Source: Sporobacter sp942492735 (lineage in GTDB: Bacteria > Bacillota > Clostridia > Oscillospirales > Oscillospiraceae). From it: a stretch of 64,000 nucleotides of DNA. Both the position numbers and the translations under genes were made by a program. The first letter of the stretch is position 1. Each line of letters begins with the position of its first letter. The notes below the pieces were generated by a model, which worked only from the letters and a program-made list of their open reading frames with translations, ran no database searches and was not told the DNA's origin. This document shows, one piece after another, positions 8,712 to 18,837 of this stretch. Location: assembly GCA_942492735.1 (NCBI GenBank), contig OW818648.1, positions 186,001-250,000 of the forward strand, read 5' to 3'.

Positions 8712-9063
8712 TACCTTTAGAAATATTAGTAGACGATAATGTCTGTTGCGTGTTTTTGGGAAATACCGCATGCAGGTTACTTTACAACTGGTTGACTGAC
8801 CGGCCAACCGCCTCAAACAAAACGGCGATGCTCTTTCCATACCGCTTTGAATACGATGTTTTTAGAGGCGCTTGTGAATTGTTCTTTACAATGTCTCAGA
8901 ACGCAGCCCAAATGATGTATTTAGGAGAATCTGTCGAAATCGTTTAGCTCAGCGACGTCAGAAAGCAAATCGTTCAGAGCGTAAACCAAGCCGGTTCGGC
9001 ATATATAGACTCGTAATTCAAAAGGTTTAAAGTAGAGCAAAAAACCACCAGGGGGACAGTTAC

Positions 9064-12000
9064 ATGGAAATACGCGACGAATTAATGAATACAATAGGTC
9101 TCGGCGGCAAATTGTGCATCACCTTTAAAAACGGTAAGGAAATCTGCGGAATATTATGCGAATACGGTGAGGAATACTTCTCTGTTGAGCTTGAAGACAG
9201 TAAGAAAAAATCCGTGTCGTATTCCCTCGTCGGATTTTTTGAAGAGGTGGGCGCATCCGAGTCTCCCGCAAAGACGGACGAGAATATACATAACAGTTAC
9301 CGGGAGGTTGAAGAAAGTGATACCTCACTGAACACGCTCACAACAGCGCTAAAAGATAAAAACCCCGAAGTGCATAAGCTGTGTAGCGCGCGCATCGAAC
9401 AATTCAGATATGCGGTCAAGGTGAAGGAAACGGGCGAGAAATTCGGACGGACGCAGCCTGTCATCAATACGCTGATTACACTTGCAGATAAATACGGAAA
9501 TTGCCGACAGGAATTGCAAAAACTGCTCGGTGCGGTCATTGTCGAAGCACATGACGAGATTTTCGCACAAAACTATATTTCATATTGGAGCGGGCTTCTA
9601 GACTCGTCAGCTCCGGTTGACGAGCAGACCGGGAAGCTTCTTGCGCAGTTGTCGTATCTGTCGGGTACACACTACAACATAATTGAGTATTTCAAAAAGC
9701 ACGGAAAGGCCTCACTGGTTTTGTTCGGTGCAGTGATGCTGATACTCAAGCTCAGCGGAAAACAGGCGGTCCTTCCGCGTAATGACGACGCCTTAAACCC
9801 GGCAAACATTGAATATCTGACCGAACAGCTTAATATTCTGACGAATACTCTCCCCGCTTCCGCCGTATTAGACAAGCCTGTTACGATACTGTCTGCCATT
9901 ACACCGAAAAAAACATTTGAGACTTTGCCCGAGTTGAAGGCGATTTTACCTGACGCGCAAGATAATAACTATCTACCGGTGCAGGCAGGCGAACATTTCG
10001 GCAAAATTAGTTTCTACGATTTTTCCGCCAAGCACGGCTCAATCCGCTGCGAAAATAGCGACTTTTTTCCGTTTCTGATGCGTAATGTCACAGATATAGG
10101 ACTTGTTAATTTGCTAGAAAGCTCACCGGCGGGCTATACCAAGGCGTCTGTGGCGTTTAAAATTTCAAGCTTTATTGATAAACTCGGCAATAAACGTCCG
10201 AACGCTGTTTCCATCAGGTGTGCGCAGGCTCCTATAAAAACCGAGGTTAAAGAAATACGGTTAGACGATTCCGATAAGCTGTTAAAACAGGCAAACAAAT
10301 CGTTTAGTATGGGTAAAGCAGGAGACGTGGAAACACTTAAGTTATACCTGCGCGCTTTTTCCGAAGGAAACCGCGCGGAACAAATTGCCCCAAACATCGT
10401 TTCAATCTACATGCGTTCTGGTCAGACACAGCAAGCGGTGGATTTTCTTCTTAAACACATGGATGTTTTCGGAGGTGAGCAGTATAATAACTGGCTGTAT
10501 CAGGCCTATATGCAGATGGAGGATACCGAAAAAGCTCTCGTCGTCCAAGAACGCATAATAACCCAGACACAGAGACCTGCCAACAAGCTTCACCATCTGA
10601 CGCTCCGTCTGACGTATTACTATAACGCTTTCCGATATTCCGAAGCTTTGAAATCCTGCGAGGCATGGCTTGATTGCAGAAAGAAAAATGCCGGTGACCT
10701 CTCAAATGAAACCATCAGTCTTGTACTGCGCGAAAAACGCGTGTGTTTTACAGCAGCACAATGTATTGTCCACCTGAGAGAAGAAATCCCCGGCTTTAAA
10801 CCGACGAGTGCGATTATGAGCTACTTGAAAAACGATTCCTCTGCGCAGGAGATACTTGCCTCCGGTAGTTCGACCACAATCGACAGCGCCAATTTCGGCG
10901 ACTTCCGCGACTATATAAGCCCAATCGTCAGAAAACTCCTCGACGACTGTGTTTTAAGCGAATGGGGCGTTCACAGCAGGCTTATCCGTCCGGAGGACGG
11001 ACGATACACCGGCTCGTTATCCGACGCTAAAGCGTTATCGACATCGCTGACAAAAACGAGCACGACACAAAAGCCGTATTCCCGCTTCAGATCTTTCATT
11101 GGCGCAGCCCGTATCATTTTTGATTCGCTGGATATGGCAAACAGAAACGACATAGTTAAGGACCCCGACCTTGAGGCTTCTTTGGAAAACACGTTATTCA
11201 GCTGTATCGGCAAGGCTCTCGTCGCGTTAGGAGATGATACTGTCGGCCGTCACGATGTGCCAATTGACGTCGCGCGGTTTTATTATCTTGAGAGTATACA
11301 GTATGCCGGTATCGGAGACCAGGATAAAATTAATGCGATAACAAGGTATATCCTATCAGTATTTGTTGACAGATTGAAGCTACCGATGAAGATGCTTACC
11401 GACGATAATTTAAGTATTCAGCGGGATCTACTCAAACGACTTGACGAATCGCCTGACATTAATGCCCAGCCGCTTGTCTATGCCATTGTTCGTATCATAT
11501 CGTCGTCACTGCCTGGTCACGCAAAAAGGTTCAAGGAGCAATTATCCGCTGGCGTCATGCAATCCCGGAAAAGCAAATTTGTCGAAGCGGAAACCGTCTC
11601 TCTTCTCGACGGTAGCGAGCGCCAAAACGCGAGAACTACGTCCTTTGACGGCGGGCTGGAATCGCTCATTGGTATCCTCAGGCAGGCTAAGGTTGATTTC
11701 GATATTATTATTAGACGTTTACAGGGTATATCGTTCGCACCTTTGTGGCTTCGAGAAACTCAGGAAGCCATTGTTAGGAACGGGGGCTTTATTCCGTTTA
11801 TGGACGAACTCGACCAAAAACGAATGGATATTATGAGCGGACTAATAAACAAGTCAGTTGAATATAACCAATTTGAAAGCTTCAGCTTAAAAGAGAGCAG
11901 CCTGAGCTTAATACTCAGTCAACTCGAGGTTCTTGAACAGTCGATTCACAAATATCCGACTAAATATGCTTTCGAGTATTTTAAGGATGTTGTTATACGA

Positions 12001-13668
12001 TGGAAGGAAATTGCCACAGATACGCTTCGGGATCTGTACTGCAACAAGCTTCCGGTAATAAGTTGCCAGATTGTCGCGCACGAGGAGCTACATGTTGTTG
12101 ACAACGATTGTGTCTATATACAGTTTTTTATCGCAAACGATAATGATCGTCAGAAAGCCGACTCGCTTACGGTTCATATGCGCGACAGCGATGAATATTC
12201 CGTCCTGACCCCTCTGGAGGGTACGTTCGTAATTGATGAGGGCGATGTAAAGACAATCAAGGTTAAGCTAAGGCTTGTGAATCCGAACAGCAAGGCTCTT
12301 AAGCTTAATGTAAACGTCGAATACGAATACAACGTCAGCGCAACCATCAAAGGGAAAGAGAACAAGCCATTTGAATTAACTGTTGAGCTTGGCAATCACG
12401 AATTTAAGGAATTGGACAATCCGTATAATGCATACGTATCCGGCGGAGCGGTAGACAGAGAAGAAATGGTCTTCGGGCGTGCCGAATTTATCGACGGCAT
12501 AGTCCTCACGATTAAAGGAGACGGTATTCAGCCGCTTCGCAGGAAGACTATTGCGTTATACGGTCAGAAAAGGACGGGGAAAAGCACAGTTTTATATCAT
12601 CTCGACCTTAAGTTGCGTGCCGAAGCAAAATCCACAATAGTTATTAATATCGGTGATATAAACAGTCTACCCAGCAACCATTTCGAAAGAGCGCTTAACA
12701 GCAAGATATTCACGAATCTTGAAAAGGAACTGTCAAGAAACCACGGGGAGTTGTATGAAGAAATAAAGCATGCCGGACTGCTTATTCCCAGCCGTGAGGA
12801 TATTATGAAAAGCGAGACCGGTAGAGAACTATTTTGCGAGTTCTTTGAAGATCTTAATCGTTTCCTTATAGAGAAAAATTACAATGTTGTTCTTCTTCTG
12901 GATGAATTTACAACCTTGTACATCCGGTTGTGCCGTGGACTGCTTGACGATGAATTTATGAAGTATTGGAAAGCCATTATTAACAATTACGGGCTGGTCG
13001 GCGTCGTTGTCGGGCAGGACTATATGATGGATTTTGTCGACGCATACCCGAACCCGTTTGCTGCAATAGATAAAAGGCAGATCTCTTATCTCCACGAGGA
13101 CCAAGCGCGTATAATGATTAAAGAACCTCCTGCGATTGATAGAGCTGTCTTTGATGGTTTGTCTGGCGATCGCGCTGTTAAAAAAATAATTTCACTGACG
13201 GCGGGAAGTGCGTACTTCATCATGATTTTGATGGACAGACTTATAAAGTATCTAAATTACGCCAATCAGACCTATGTTACTGATGCCGACATTGACACGC
13301 TTGTCAGCGACGACCTGCTCTCTGGCATCAACCGACTTGACCTGACGCACTTTGAATCGCTTTATTATGACGACAGCGACATTACGGACAGGGCTCGACC
13401 GAGAGACAACGTCGCGCTTCTGTGGATTATTTCAAAAAGGCTGCATGATTTGTCGCGCTGCCGCAAGGAGGATATCCTCGATTCAAGGGATATTATTTCG
13501 TCTGTTTTGCCAAAAGATCGGGTCGACTCGCTACTTGACCGGCTTATCAAGAGAAGCGTAATAGGAGTAGAAAAAGGGAACTACCAGATAAACATCGGAT
13601 TGTTTGACGAATGGCTGAATTCGAATTGCAGCGCCGACACGGTCAACAGCATTCAGAATTTTAAGTAA
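9064..13668 (+). CDS. Large TPR-like protein with a C-terminal AAA/STAND-type ATPase domain
   Basis: The 1534-residue product has a start supported by AGGGGG eight bases upstream. Residues 1-60 form a small SH3/LSm-like beta domain (GGKLCITFKNGKEICGILC). The middle is helical, with TPR-like repeats around 440-560 (RSGQTQQAVDFLLK, MQMEDTEKALVVQERI). A beta-rich Ig-like segment lies near 1005-1120. The ATPase domain has Walker A GQKRTGKST at about 1166-1174 and Walker B VVLLLDEFTTLY near 1275-1286, in the style of Orc1/Cdc6-like and STAND ATPases. A winged-helix-like tail ends the protein. Nothing suggests membrane attachment. It is 23 bases upstream of a second ATPase with a HEPN-like end. I infer a sensor ATPase of an antiphage pair; no named system is matched. 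Confidence 0.75.
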   Translation: MEIRDELMNTIGLGGKLCITFKNGKEICGILCEYGEEYFSVELEDSKKKSVSYSLVGFFEEVGASESPAKTDENIHNSYREVEESDTSLNTLTTALKDKNPEVHKLCSARIEQFRYAVKVKETGEKFGRTQPVINTLITLADKYGNCRQELQKLLGAVIVEAHDEIFAQNYISYWSGLLDSSAPVDEQTGKLLAQLSYLSGTHYNIIEYFKKHGKASLVLFGAVMLILKLSGKQAVLPRNDDALNPANIEYLTEQLNILTNTLPASAVLDKPVTILSAITPKKTFETLPELKAILPDAQDNNYLPVQAGEHFGKISFYDFSAKHGSIRCENSDFFPFLMRNVTDIGLVNLLESSPAGYTKASVAFKISSFIDKLGNKRPNAVSIRCAQAPIKTEVKEIRLDDSDKLLKQANKSFSMGKAGDVETLKLYLRAFSEGNRAEQIAPNIVSIYMRSGQTQQAVDFLLKHMDVFGGEQYNNWLYQAYMQMEDTEKALVVQERIITQTQRPANKLHHLTLRLTYYYNAFRYSEALKSCEAWLDCRKKNAGDLSNETISLVLREKRVCFTAAQCIVHLREEIPGFKPTSAIMSYLKNDSSAQEILASGSSTTIDSANFGDFRDYISPIVRKLLDDCVLSEWGVHSRLIRPEDGRYTGSLSDAKALSTSLTKTSTTQKPYSRFRSFIGAARIIFDSLDMANRNDIVKDPDLEASLENTLFSCIGKALVALGDDTVGRHDVPIDVARFYYLESIQYAGIGDQDKINAITRYILSVFVDRLKLPMKMLTDDNLSIQRDLLKRLDESPDINAQPLVYAIVRIISSSLPGHAKRFKEQLSAGVMQSRKSKFVEAETVSLLDGSERQNARTTSFDGGLESLIGILRQAKVDFDIIIRRLQGISFAPLWLRETQEAIVRNGGFIPFMDELDQKRMDIMSGLINKSVEYNQFESFSLKESSLSLILSQLEVLEQSIHKYPTKYAFEYFKDVVIRWKEIATDTLRDLYCNKLPVISCQIVAHEELHVVDNDCVYIQFFIANDNDRQKADSLTVHMRDSDEYSVLTPLEGTFVIDEGDVKTIKVKLRLVNPNSKALKLNVNVEYEYNVSATIKGKENKPFELTVELGNHEFKELDNPYNAYVSGGAVDREEMVFGRAEFIDGIVLTIKGDGIQPLRRKTIALYGQKRTGKSTVLYHLDLKLRAEAKSTIVINIGDINSLPSNHFERALNSKIFTNLEKELSRNHGELYEEIKHAGLLIPSREDIMKSETGRELFCEFFEDLNRFLIEKNYNVVLLLDEFTTLYIRLCRGLLDDEFMKYWKAIINNYGLVGVVVGQDYMMDFVDAYPNPFAAIDKRQISYLHEDQARIMIKEPPAIDRAVFDGLSGDRAVKKIISLTAGSAYFIMILMDRLIKYLNYANQTYVTDADIDTLVSDDLLSGINRLDLTHFESLYYDDSDITDRARPRDNVALLWIISKRLHDLSRCRKEDILDSRDIISSVLPKDRVDSLLDRLIKRSVIGVEKGNYQINIGLFDEWLNSNCSADTVNSIQNFK

Positions 13669-13691
13669 ACCAAATCTTAAAGGAGCGTTTT

Positions 13692-15218
13692 ATGGACAGT
13701 CCGTTTTTTGTAGGCCCTATTGCGACGGGAAAAGGCTTTATCGGTAGAGAGCACAAGCTGGAGGAATACCGGAGAAAGCTATTAGATGGGAAAAGAGGGA
13801 GTTTATCTATATGCGGAATACCCAGAATAGGTAAAAGCTCGCTTGTATACAAGCTTCTTCACGAGTCAGGCGATTTAGCAAAGAAAAACATCATAGTGGC
13901 GGACGTGGGGAATTTAGGTAAATTTTCTTCGTTCTTTGCTCTGTGGCGGGAAATCGTCGAGTTGATTCATCGTTCTCTAAAAGCCGCCAGCTTATGCGAC
14001 ACCGATCTTGAGTCGATGATTAACGCAGTGAAGCTTGCCGGTGATGATTATGAAAATATCTCCTATGCGATCGATACCCTGTTTGAAACACTAAAAGAAT
14101 ACGAGCTGAAAACGATTATCTATATCGACGAATTTGATTATGTCTCGAAGGTTTTCAAAAACAGCGATGATATTGAAGCTTATCAGTATTTTCAGTTTCT
14201 TCGGAGCCTGATAACCGACCCGAAATATATCGTGACCTTTATTATCGTTTCTAGAAGGAGTATGGAATATCTGGAGGACAGATGTTGCGGCGGGTCGGTG
14301 TTCCATCTGGCTTTTGATAAGCAGCAGCTAATCGGCTTTGGCGAAGACGAGCTTCTGAAGGTGCGTAAAACTCTCGAAGAATTTCAGGTCGTTCTTTCGG
14401 ACAGCGAATGGTCGAACATTATTTATCGCGCCGGCTGTTCGCCCTATCTTCTGTCTATTGCTTCAAACGAGCTTATTGTTAATAAAGACCTGCTGCCTGT
14501 CGATGATATTATTGCAAGCTGTACGCAGCGTTATTACGACTACTACAAGGAAATCATTGAGCTGCTTGATACCGAAGGTTATATGAAACGTATTATTCAG
14601 ATCTTCGTCGGGCCAAAATACGATATACTACCTCAACATGTACGCGAGCTCGAAAACCGAGGTTACATCACACTATATAAGGGAAAGCACGAAACCATCA
14701 GCGAGTTATTCGCCCAATACATGACAGATTTGGTCAGGATGGACGAGAGCTTGAACATGTGGCCCTTGCTGACGGAAGCTGAAAAACGTCTACGCCTGAT
14801 AATCGAAACCAAACTGACAGAGAAGTACGGTCAGACATGGGAAACCATCATACGTAGCGAATATGAGGCACGCTGCCAAGCCAATCCAAATAAAAACGAA
14901 TTTTTCGTCGATTTTTCGAAAGCGGATAAATATATCAGATCTACGCGGAACAAATACAACCCTACCAGCACTGTTACTGTTCTGAGCGTCATCGGCATAC
15001 AGGAGCTTTCAAATATTCTGGGCTTTTATTGGAACTCTTCTTTTGCGCAGGTATTCGGCAATACCCAGTTTAGCGAGTGGCGTCCGAAGCTCGCTCTGCT
15101 CGCGCGAGCCAGAGACCCTCTTGCACATTCGAATCTTGAGTATCTTACCCCAATCGAAATTGAAACAGCAAACATATACTGCAGGGGAATTCTCTCGGCT
15201 ACAAAAGATCGATTCTGA
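13692..15218 (+). CDS. STAND-type ATPase with C-terminal Swt1/HEPN-like domain
   Basis: The 508-residue protein starts behind AAGGAG. An IGREHKLEEY motif at about 17-26 introduces a STAND/AAA domain with Walker A CGIPRIGKSS (41-50) and Walker B TIIYIDEFDYV (about 139-149). A winged-helix-like segment follows near 290-350. The last 140 residues begin EKRLRLIIETKL, are helical, and contain RDPLAH (about 474-479), an R-x4-H motif of HEPN ribonucleases; the layout resembles Swt1-type HEPN domains. In known systems, NTPase activation releases a HEPN RNase that stops translation and aborts infection. That role is inferred here. It probably acts with the upstream ATPase, as both lie on one strand 23 bases apart. 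Confidence 0.75.
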   Translation: MDSPFFVGPIATGKGFIGREHKLEEYRRKLLDGKRGSLSICGIPRIGKSSLVYKLLHESGDLAKKNIIVADVGNLGKFSSFFALWREIVELIHRSLKAASLCDTDLESMINAVKLAGDDYENISYAIDTLFETLKEYELKTIIYIDEFDYVSKVFKNSDDIEAYQYFQFLRSLITDPKYIVTFIIVSRRSMEYLEDRCCGGSVFHLAFDKQQLIGFGEDELLKVRKTLEEFQVVLSDSEWSNIIYRAGCSPYLLSIASNELIVNKDLLPVDDIIASCTQRYYDYYKEIIELLDTEGYMKRIIQIFVGPKYDILPQHVRELENRGYITLYKGKHETISELFAQYMTDLVRMDESLNMWPLLTEAEKRLRLIIETKLTEKYGQTWETIIRSEYEARCQANPNKNEFFVDFSKADKYIRSTRNKYNPTSTVTVLSVIGIQELSNILGFYWNSSFAQVFGNTQFSEWRPKLALLARARDPLAHSNLEYLTPIEIETANIYCRGILSATKDRF

Positions 15219-15472
15219 AGAAATGCTACGATGTATGTTAAGGCGTATCATTCCAGTTTGTTTATCGTCACGTAAATCACGAGTCTTTTTCAAATGCAAT
15301 ATGTCTCCAGCTTTGAGAATTTCTGCACCGGTTTTTAGCGCACTTTTAGCGCACAACGATATAAAAAAGCGCACAATATCGTGAAATGGTATAATGTCCC
15401 ACCACCGTCTAACCCTTGTGATATAAGCGTTTATCGCAAGATACCAAATGCTATGAAATGGACAAACCGCAA
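15219..15472. other. Intergenic stretch with a short AGCGCAC repeat, no gene seen
   Basis: TTTTAGCGCAC occurs twice in tandem near 15335-15356, and a third AGCGCAC lies just beyond. The open frames on either strand overlap the end of the HEPN gene and have no start site or recognisable domain. The stretch runs up to the tRNA remnant, so it is probably the end of the left-hand mobile segment. Confidence 0.4.
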
Positions 15473-15517
<45 letters not shown>

Positions 15518-15519
15518 AC

Positions 15520-15557
15520 AAAAACACCTCAAAATCAATTGATTTTGAGGTGTTTTT
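15520..15557 (+). terminator. Perfect-palindrome intrinsic terminator behind the tRNA remnant
   Basis: A 38-base perfect inverted repeat has the arm AAAAACACCTCAAAATCAA and ends in TTTTT. It lies three bases after the CCA of the tRNA fragment and would work in both directions. It probably came with the tRNA gene. Confidence 0.8.
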
Positions 15558-15805
15558 CTGTTTTAGAGAACTTTTCGAGGGCGATTCCGATGGCTCGAAT
15601 ACACTTAAACCTACAAGCTGTTGTTTATTTGTTGTTTACCGTAAACATCAATAGCCCGAAATAGCCCGTGGTTACAAGACTTTTTTGATGTTTGTTTGAT
15701 GTTTATACGTTTGTTTTTTAGCATCATTGGGTTCACCCCCCACTCCATCAAGATATAGTTTCAAATATCTTGTCAAAGGATAAGTGCCACTATATATTAC
15801 GTATC

Positions 15806-17272
15806 TTAGCTCAATCTAAGCGATTCGTCTGAATTCATTACTTCAGCGAAATCCTGAAACTCGATGTGCTGCAATGCCATACCTGCTCTGTCGGCAAAAG
15901 TTATAATAGAATATATCGCTTCATCATAATTTTCCCCGGTCGTCATATTGTAATCAAATGTGTTTACGAAGCCCTCCAGCATTTCGCGCTGTCGCTCCTC
16001 ACATTCAGTAACTCTTTCTTTGAGCTGCTCATGGTATTCATCAATTGCGCGTCTAGACTCCTGCAGAATGGAAGCCATCCTTTCATATTCTGCCGCGTTT
16101 AATTTCGCGTTATTGATAATTTCACGAGTACAAGCAAAAACGTAACTTGCCGTTGTATACACTACCATTGGAAAAATCGGATTGATTGCGCTTCCCATAA
16201 TCGCACCAACCGCTTTAGTAAAATAAATGGTTGTTGCAGCTTTCGCGGTTGTATCAACCAGTTGGTCCCGTAATTGCTCTGCGGTTATTTCACCGCGGGC
16301 GTATGAGTATAGAGCAACCCCGCCGTCCACAATGCCGCCAGCCATTACAGTTGCGGCTGTGGAATCACTAAGGAGCAAGCTTCCGGCTTTAATACCTTTA
16401 TACCTTATTGCCGTGCTAATTACACCTGTCGCGCCACCACGAGCACCGCTTTTGATCGCATCTGCTCCAACATCTCTCAATGCTTCATCTAAATCCTTAT
16501 CGTTTCTCAAGACCTGAAACATATTTGAAATGCCAGAAATAATCCCGGTCGTGACAAAACTCGCTTTTGCCATGCTGGCTGCAGTAACTTGCATTTCCAC
16601 TTTGACTTGTTTTCGCTCGAAAGATTTTGAATACTTTTCAGAATTGCGATAAGCCGCCTTAATCTCATCCAACGTTGTGCCACCGGAAGATACATCGCCG
16701 TGATGCAATTCATCGGTTAAATTCTCATGGACATCTTTATACTGTTCGCGGTATATTGTACCTTGCTTGTCAGCTCGCGCTTTGGCGAGGCGTTTACTCT
16801 CATCAAGGAGGGTGGTCTTTTCTCCTTTTGGCGTTGTATAGTGGTCTTCTTTTCGTATTAAGCGCTGCATACCAGCATACTTATCTTTTCGCTGCATATT
16901 TACAGAGTCAGCGGCAGTGTGTTCTGAATCGCTGAACTTAGCTTGTACTTGTCGAACGACTTTTCCACTCTTAACAATCTCAATATCAGCGGCATCATGC
17001 GGTCTCCCTACAGCGTCTGTCACAACAGCGCGAAGCCCGTTCCCGCCCGTTCCAGCGTTTTGATTAAACTTCGCTGATTCTATGTATTCAAACAGATTTC
17101 CTTTAGCAAAAGCAAAATCAACATTTTGTCTATTTTCCATTGCGCTTCGAAACAAGTCCATACCTTGCACAGACTCATTTGTTGCGCTTTGAGCATTCTT
17201 TGCTAGTTCGTTCCCTATAAGCGTTCCTGCCTTTTGGGATGTATCTTTTGCAGTTCTCCGAAATATTGACAT
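15806..17272 (-). CDS. Nuclease-like protein with a glycine-rich membrane segment
   Basis: The start is ATG 17272 behind AGGTAG; a GTG three codons earlier is possible. The N-terminal third carries a restriction-nuclease-like pattern (numbered from the GTG): a helix GNLFEYIESA with E65, then HDAADIEIV with D99, then VRQVQAKF with Q113 and K115, which is a D...QxK core. The centre (about 235-390) has several hydrophobic, Gly/Ala-rich stretches of glycine-zipper type that could insert into membrane. The end is a charged helix. The gene begins 9 bases after the stop of a second glycine-zipper protein, so they are a pair. I infer a defence or toxin effector that joins DNA recognition to membrane action. 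The family is not recognised. Confidence 0.55.
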   Translation of the reverse strand: MSIFRRTAKDTSQKAGTLIGNELAKNAQSATNESVQGMDLFRSAMENRQNVDFAFAKGNLFEYIESAKFNQNAGTGGNGLRAVVTDAVGRPHDAADIEIVKSGKVVRQVQAKFSDSEHTAADSVNMQRKDKYAGMQRLIRKEDHYTTPKGEKTTLLDESKRLAKARADKQGTIYREQYKDVHENLTDELHHGDVSSGGTTLDEIKAAYRNSEKYSKSFERKQVKVEMQVTAASMAKASFVTTGIISGISNMFQVLRNDKDLDEALRDVGADAIKSGARGGATGVISTAIRYKGIKAGSLLLSDSTAATVMAGGIVDGGVALYSYARGEITAEQLRDQLVDTTAKAATTIYFTKAVGAIMGSAINPIFPMVVYTTASYVFACTREIINNAKLNAAEYERMASILQESRRAIDEYHEQLKERVTECEERQREMLEGFVNTFDYNMTTGENYDEAIYSIITFADRAGMALQHIEFQDFAEVMNSDESLRLS

Positions 17273-17281
17273 ACGAATCAC

Positions 17282-18550
17282 CTACCTAAATAATACAGAG
17301 GTAATTATTACAAAAATTACAGCCACAACCAATCTTATTAGACGCCAGACGTATAGCTTGCTTGCCGGAAGGTCTCTGAATTTGAAGAAAATCGGCAAGG
17401 CAATAATGGCTCCCACAAAACACATTATTCCCGAAACCACGCTAACGCTGAGAGTCTTCACTCCGCAAAGAACAAGTATAAGCATAGCGGCGAAATTGAT
17501 AATGATCATTTTCTTCGCTGACACATTCCAGAACAGGTTACCAATCTGGGCTTCTTCGCCTTCCATGCGGAAAGTATCTTTCCTTAACTGTTTTAAGTCG
17601 CTTGAAGATGCGGCTAACGCTGCTCCTGCCTCATTAGATACGACACCTTGGTCTGTTAGTATTGCTGTTGAAAGGACGTGATAGAATAATTGAGCCATGA
17701 GCCAAGTTACATGAAGTGTCTTCTGTTCAATTGTCGTTAGTAAGTTAAAGTCGATTTTCCCATCATCCGGTAATGTATGCTCATTCTTGATACGCTCCAA
17801 TTCTCGAATGAACGGTGCAAATTTTTTATTAAGCTTCTTAATAAAAATCGAGTAATTATTAGACATCTTCTCGATTCCAGCCATGCCTGTTGTAACTGTA
17901 TCCATTTTTGACACAGCTTCAAGTGCCTCTGCGTTTATCTTTTTTGCTTCAGCGAGTTTCTCTTTCCCCTTGAATGCTGCAATTACTGTAGCAACAGCCA
18001 GAATTGGCAGTATCACAATTCCTGCAATAACAACCTGTCCTCCGGCGATACCTAATCCTCCAGCCGCTTTTGCACCGCCACCAAACCATGCGAGTGTAGC
18101 CTTTGTTTTAGCCGCTCCAGAAAGGGCTGCTATTGCAGTCCCTGTAGAAGCAGACGCAAACATCATAGCTCCGCCGTATGCTGCAACACCAACAAGCGCG
18201 CCGGTGCCGACGGCAGCGAATCCGGCTTTTGCCACTTCGCTTGCTGTCATAGATGCTTGCTGCATATTCATCAGCATCTGTTGCGGTTTTTCATTTGACC
18301 CAACAAAGTAGAGATTGGTTTCGATTTTCTTGTCAATCTCAACATTCTTGAAGCAACTGAACGCACTAACAAAGGCGTCCATACCACTCGCCCATGAGCT
18401 CACCTTTATCTCTCCGAGTTTCTCCAAACTCTGAGTGGTTTTCTTCTTTTGAGACTCAAATCGATTTATCGAAGCGTCATACTTCTGCTGTGCTTCATTC
18501 AGAAGCGTTTCAATCTCTTCCTTGTGAGTAATCGGTTCTAATAAACCCAT
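17282..18550 (-). CDS. Glycine-zipper membrane protein with N-terminal coiled coil
   Basis: I choose ATG 18550, which follows GAGGGG by 11 bases; a start 40 codons earlier would add a hydrophobic stretch but has no ribosome site I can see. The 422-residue product starts with a coiled coil (about 5-70), then a long Gly/Ala-rich hydrophobic region (about 105-215, with repeated small-residue GxxxG spacing), a charged helical part, and three or four predicted membrane helices at the C-terminus. Such glycine-zipper segments form helical bundles or pores. It is the first gene of a pair with the nuclease-like protein that follows. No enzyme motif is seen. A pore or membrane anchor for its partner is my best inference. 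Confidence 0.55.
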   Translation of the reverse strand: MGLLEPITHKEEIETLLNEAQQKYDASINRFESQKKKTTQSLEKLGEIKVSSWASGMDAFVSAFSCFKNVEIDKKIETNLYFVGSNEKPQQMLMNMQQASMTASEVAKAGFAAVGTGALVGVAAYGGAMMFASASTGTAIAALSGAAKTKATLAWFGGGAKAAGGLGIAGGQVVIAGIVILPILAVATVIAAFKGKEKLAEAKKINAEALEAVSKMDTVTTGMAGIEKMSNNYSIFIKKLNKKFAPFIRELERIKNEHTLPDDGKIDFNLLTTIEQKTLHVTWLMAQLFYHVLSTAILTDQGVVSNEAGAALAASSSDLKQLRKDTFRMEGEEAQIGNLFWNVSAKKMIIINFAAMLILVLCGVKTLSVSVVSGIMCFVGAIIALPIFFKFRDLPASKLYVWRLIRLVVAVIFVIITSVLFR

Positions 18551-18837
18551 CTCTATGTTATCCCCTCGTATATGCGTTCTGGGAGTCCTTGCGTCGTAAT
18601 CGGTTAGGGCAGTAGGCTGCTCCCGTAGGAATGTATATAAAACAAACATACCAAATGCAAAAGTGATCATTCACAGTCAGCCAGAACTTTTCTTTGAATG
18701 GGACGAGGACTCAATAGTGTCAACGCCGGAATTGATTTGACCTACAGGGGGTCAATTATATCCCGGCGATTACAATAGAAACATTTCAGAAACGGCTTGT
18801 GAGGAAATTGCAGAGCTTGATTCGAGAATTTGTCTGC

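Larger units (their letters stand above)
8580..9063. other. 484-base intergenic region before the TPR/ATPase gene
   Basis: No gene is supported here. A 65-codon open frame at 8750-8947 has no convincing start site or recognisable domain. The region holds an inverted repeat and a possible promoter, listed separately, and a clear AGGGGG ribosome site directly before 9064. Confidence 0.6.

Noticed and set aside
8750..8947. Open frame in the gap before the 9064 gene
   Set aside because: No ribosome site, no recognisable domain and no relation to its neighbours.
15009..15374. Minus-strand open frame overlapping the HEPN gene end
   Set aside because: It overlaps a well-supported gene on the other strand and has no ribosome site or domain.
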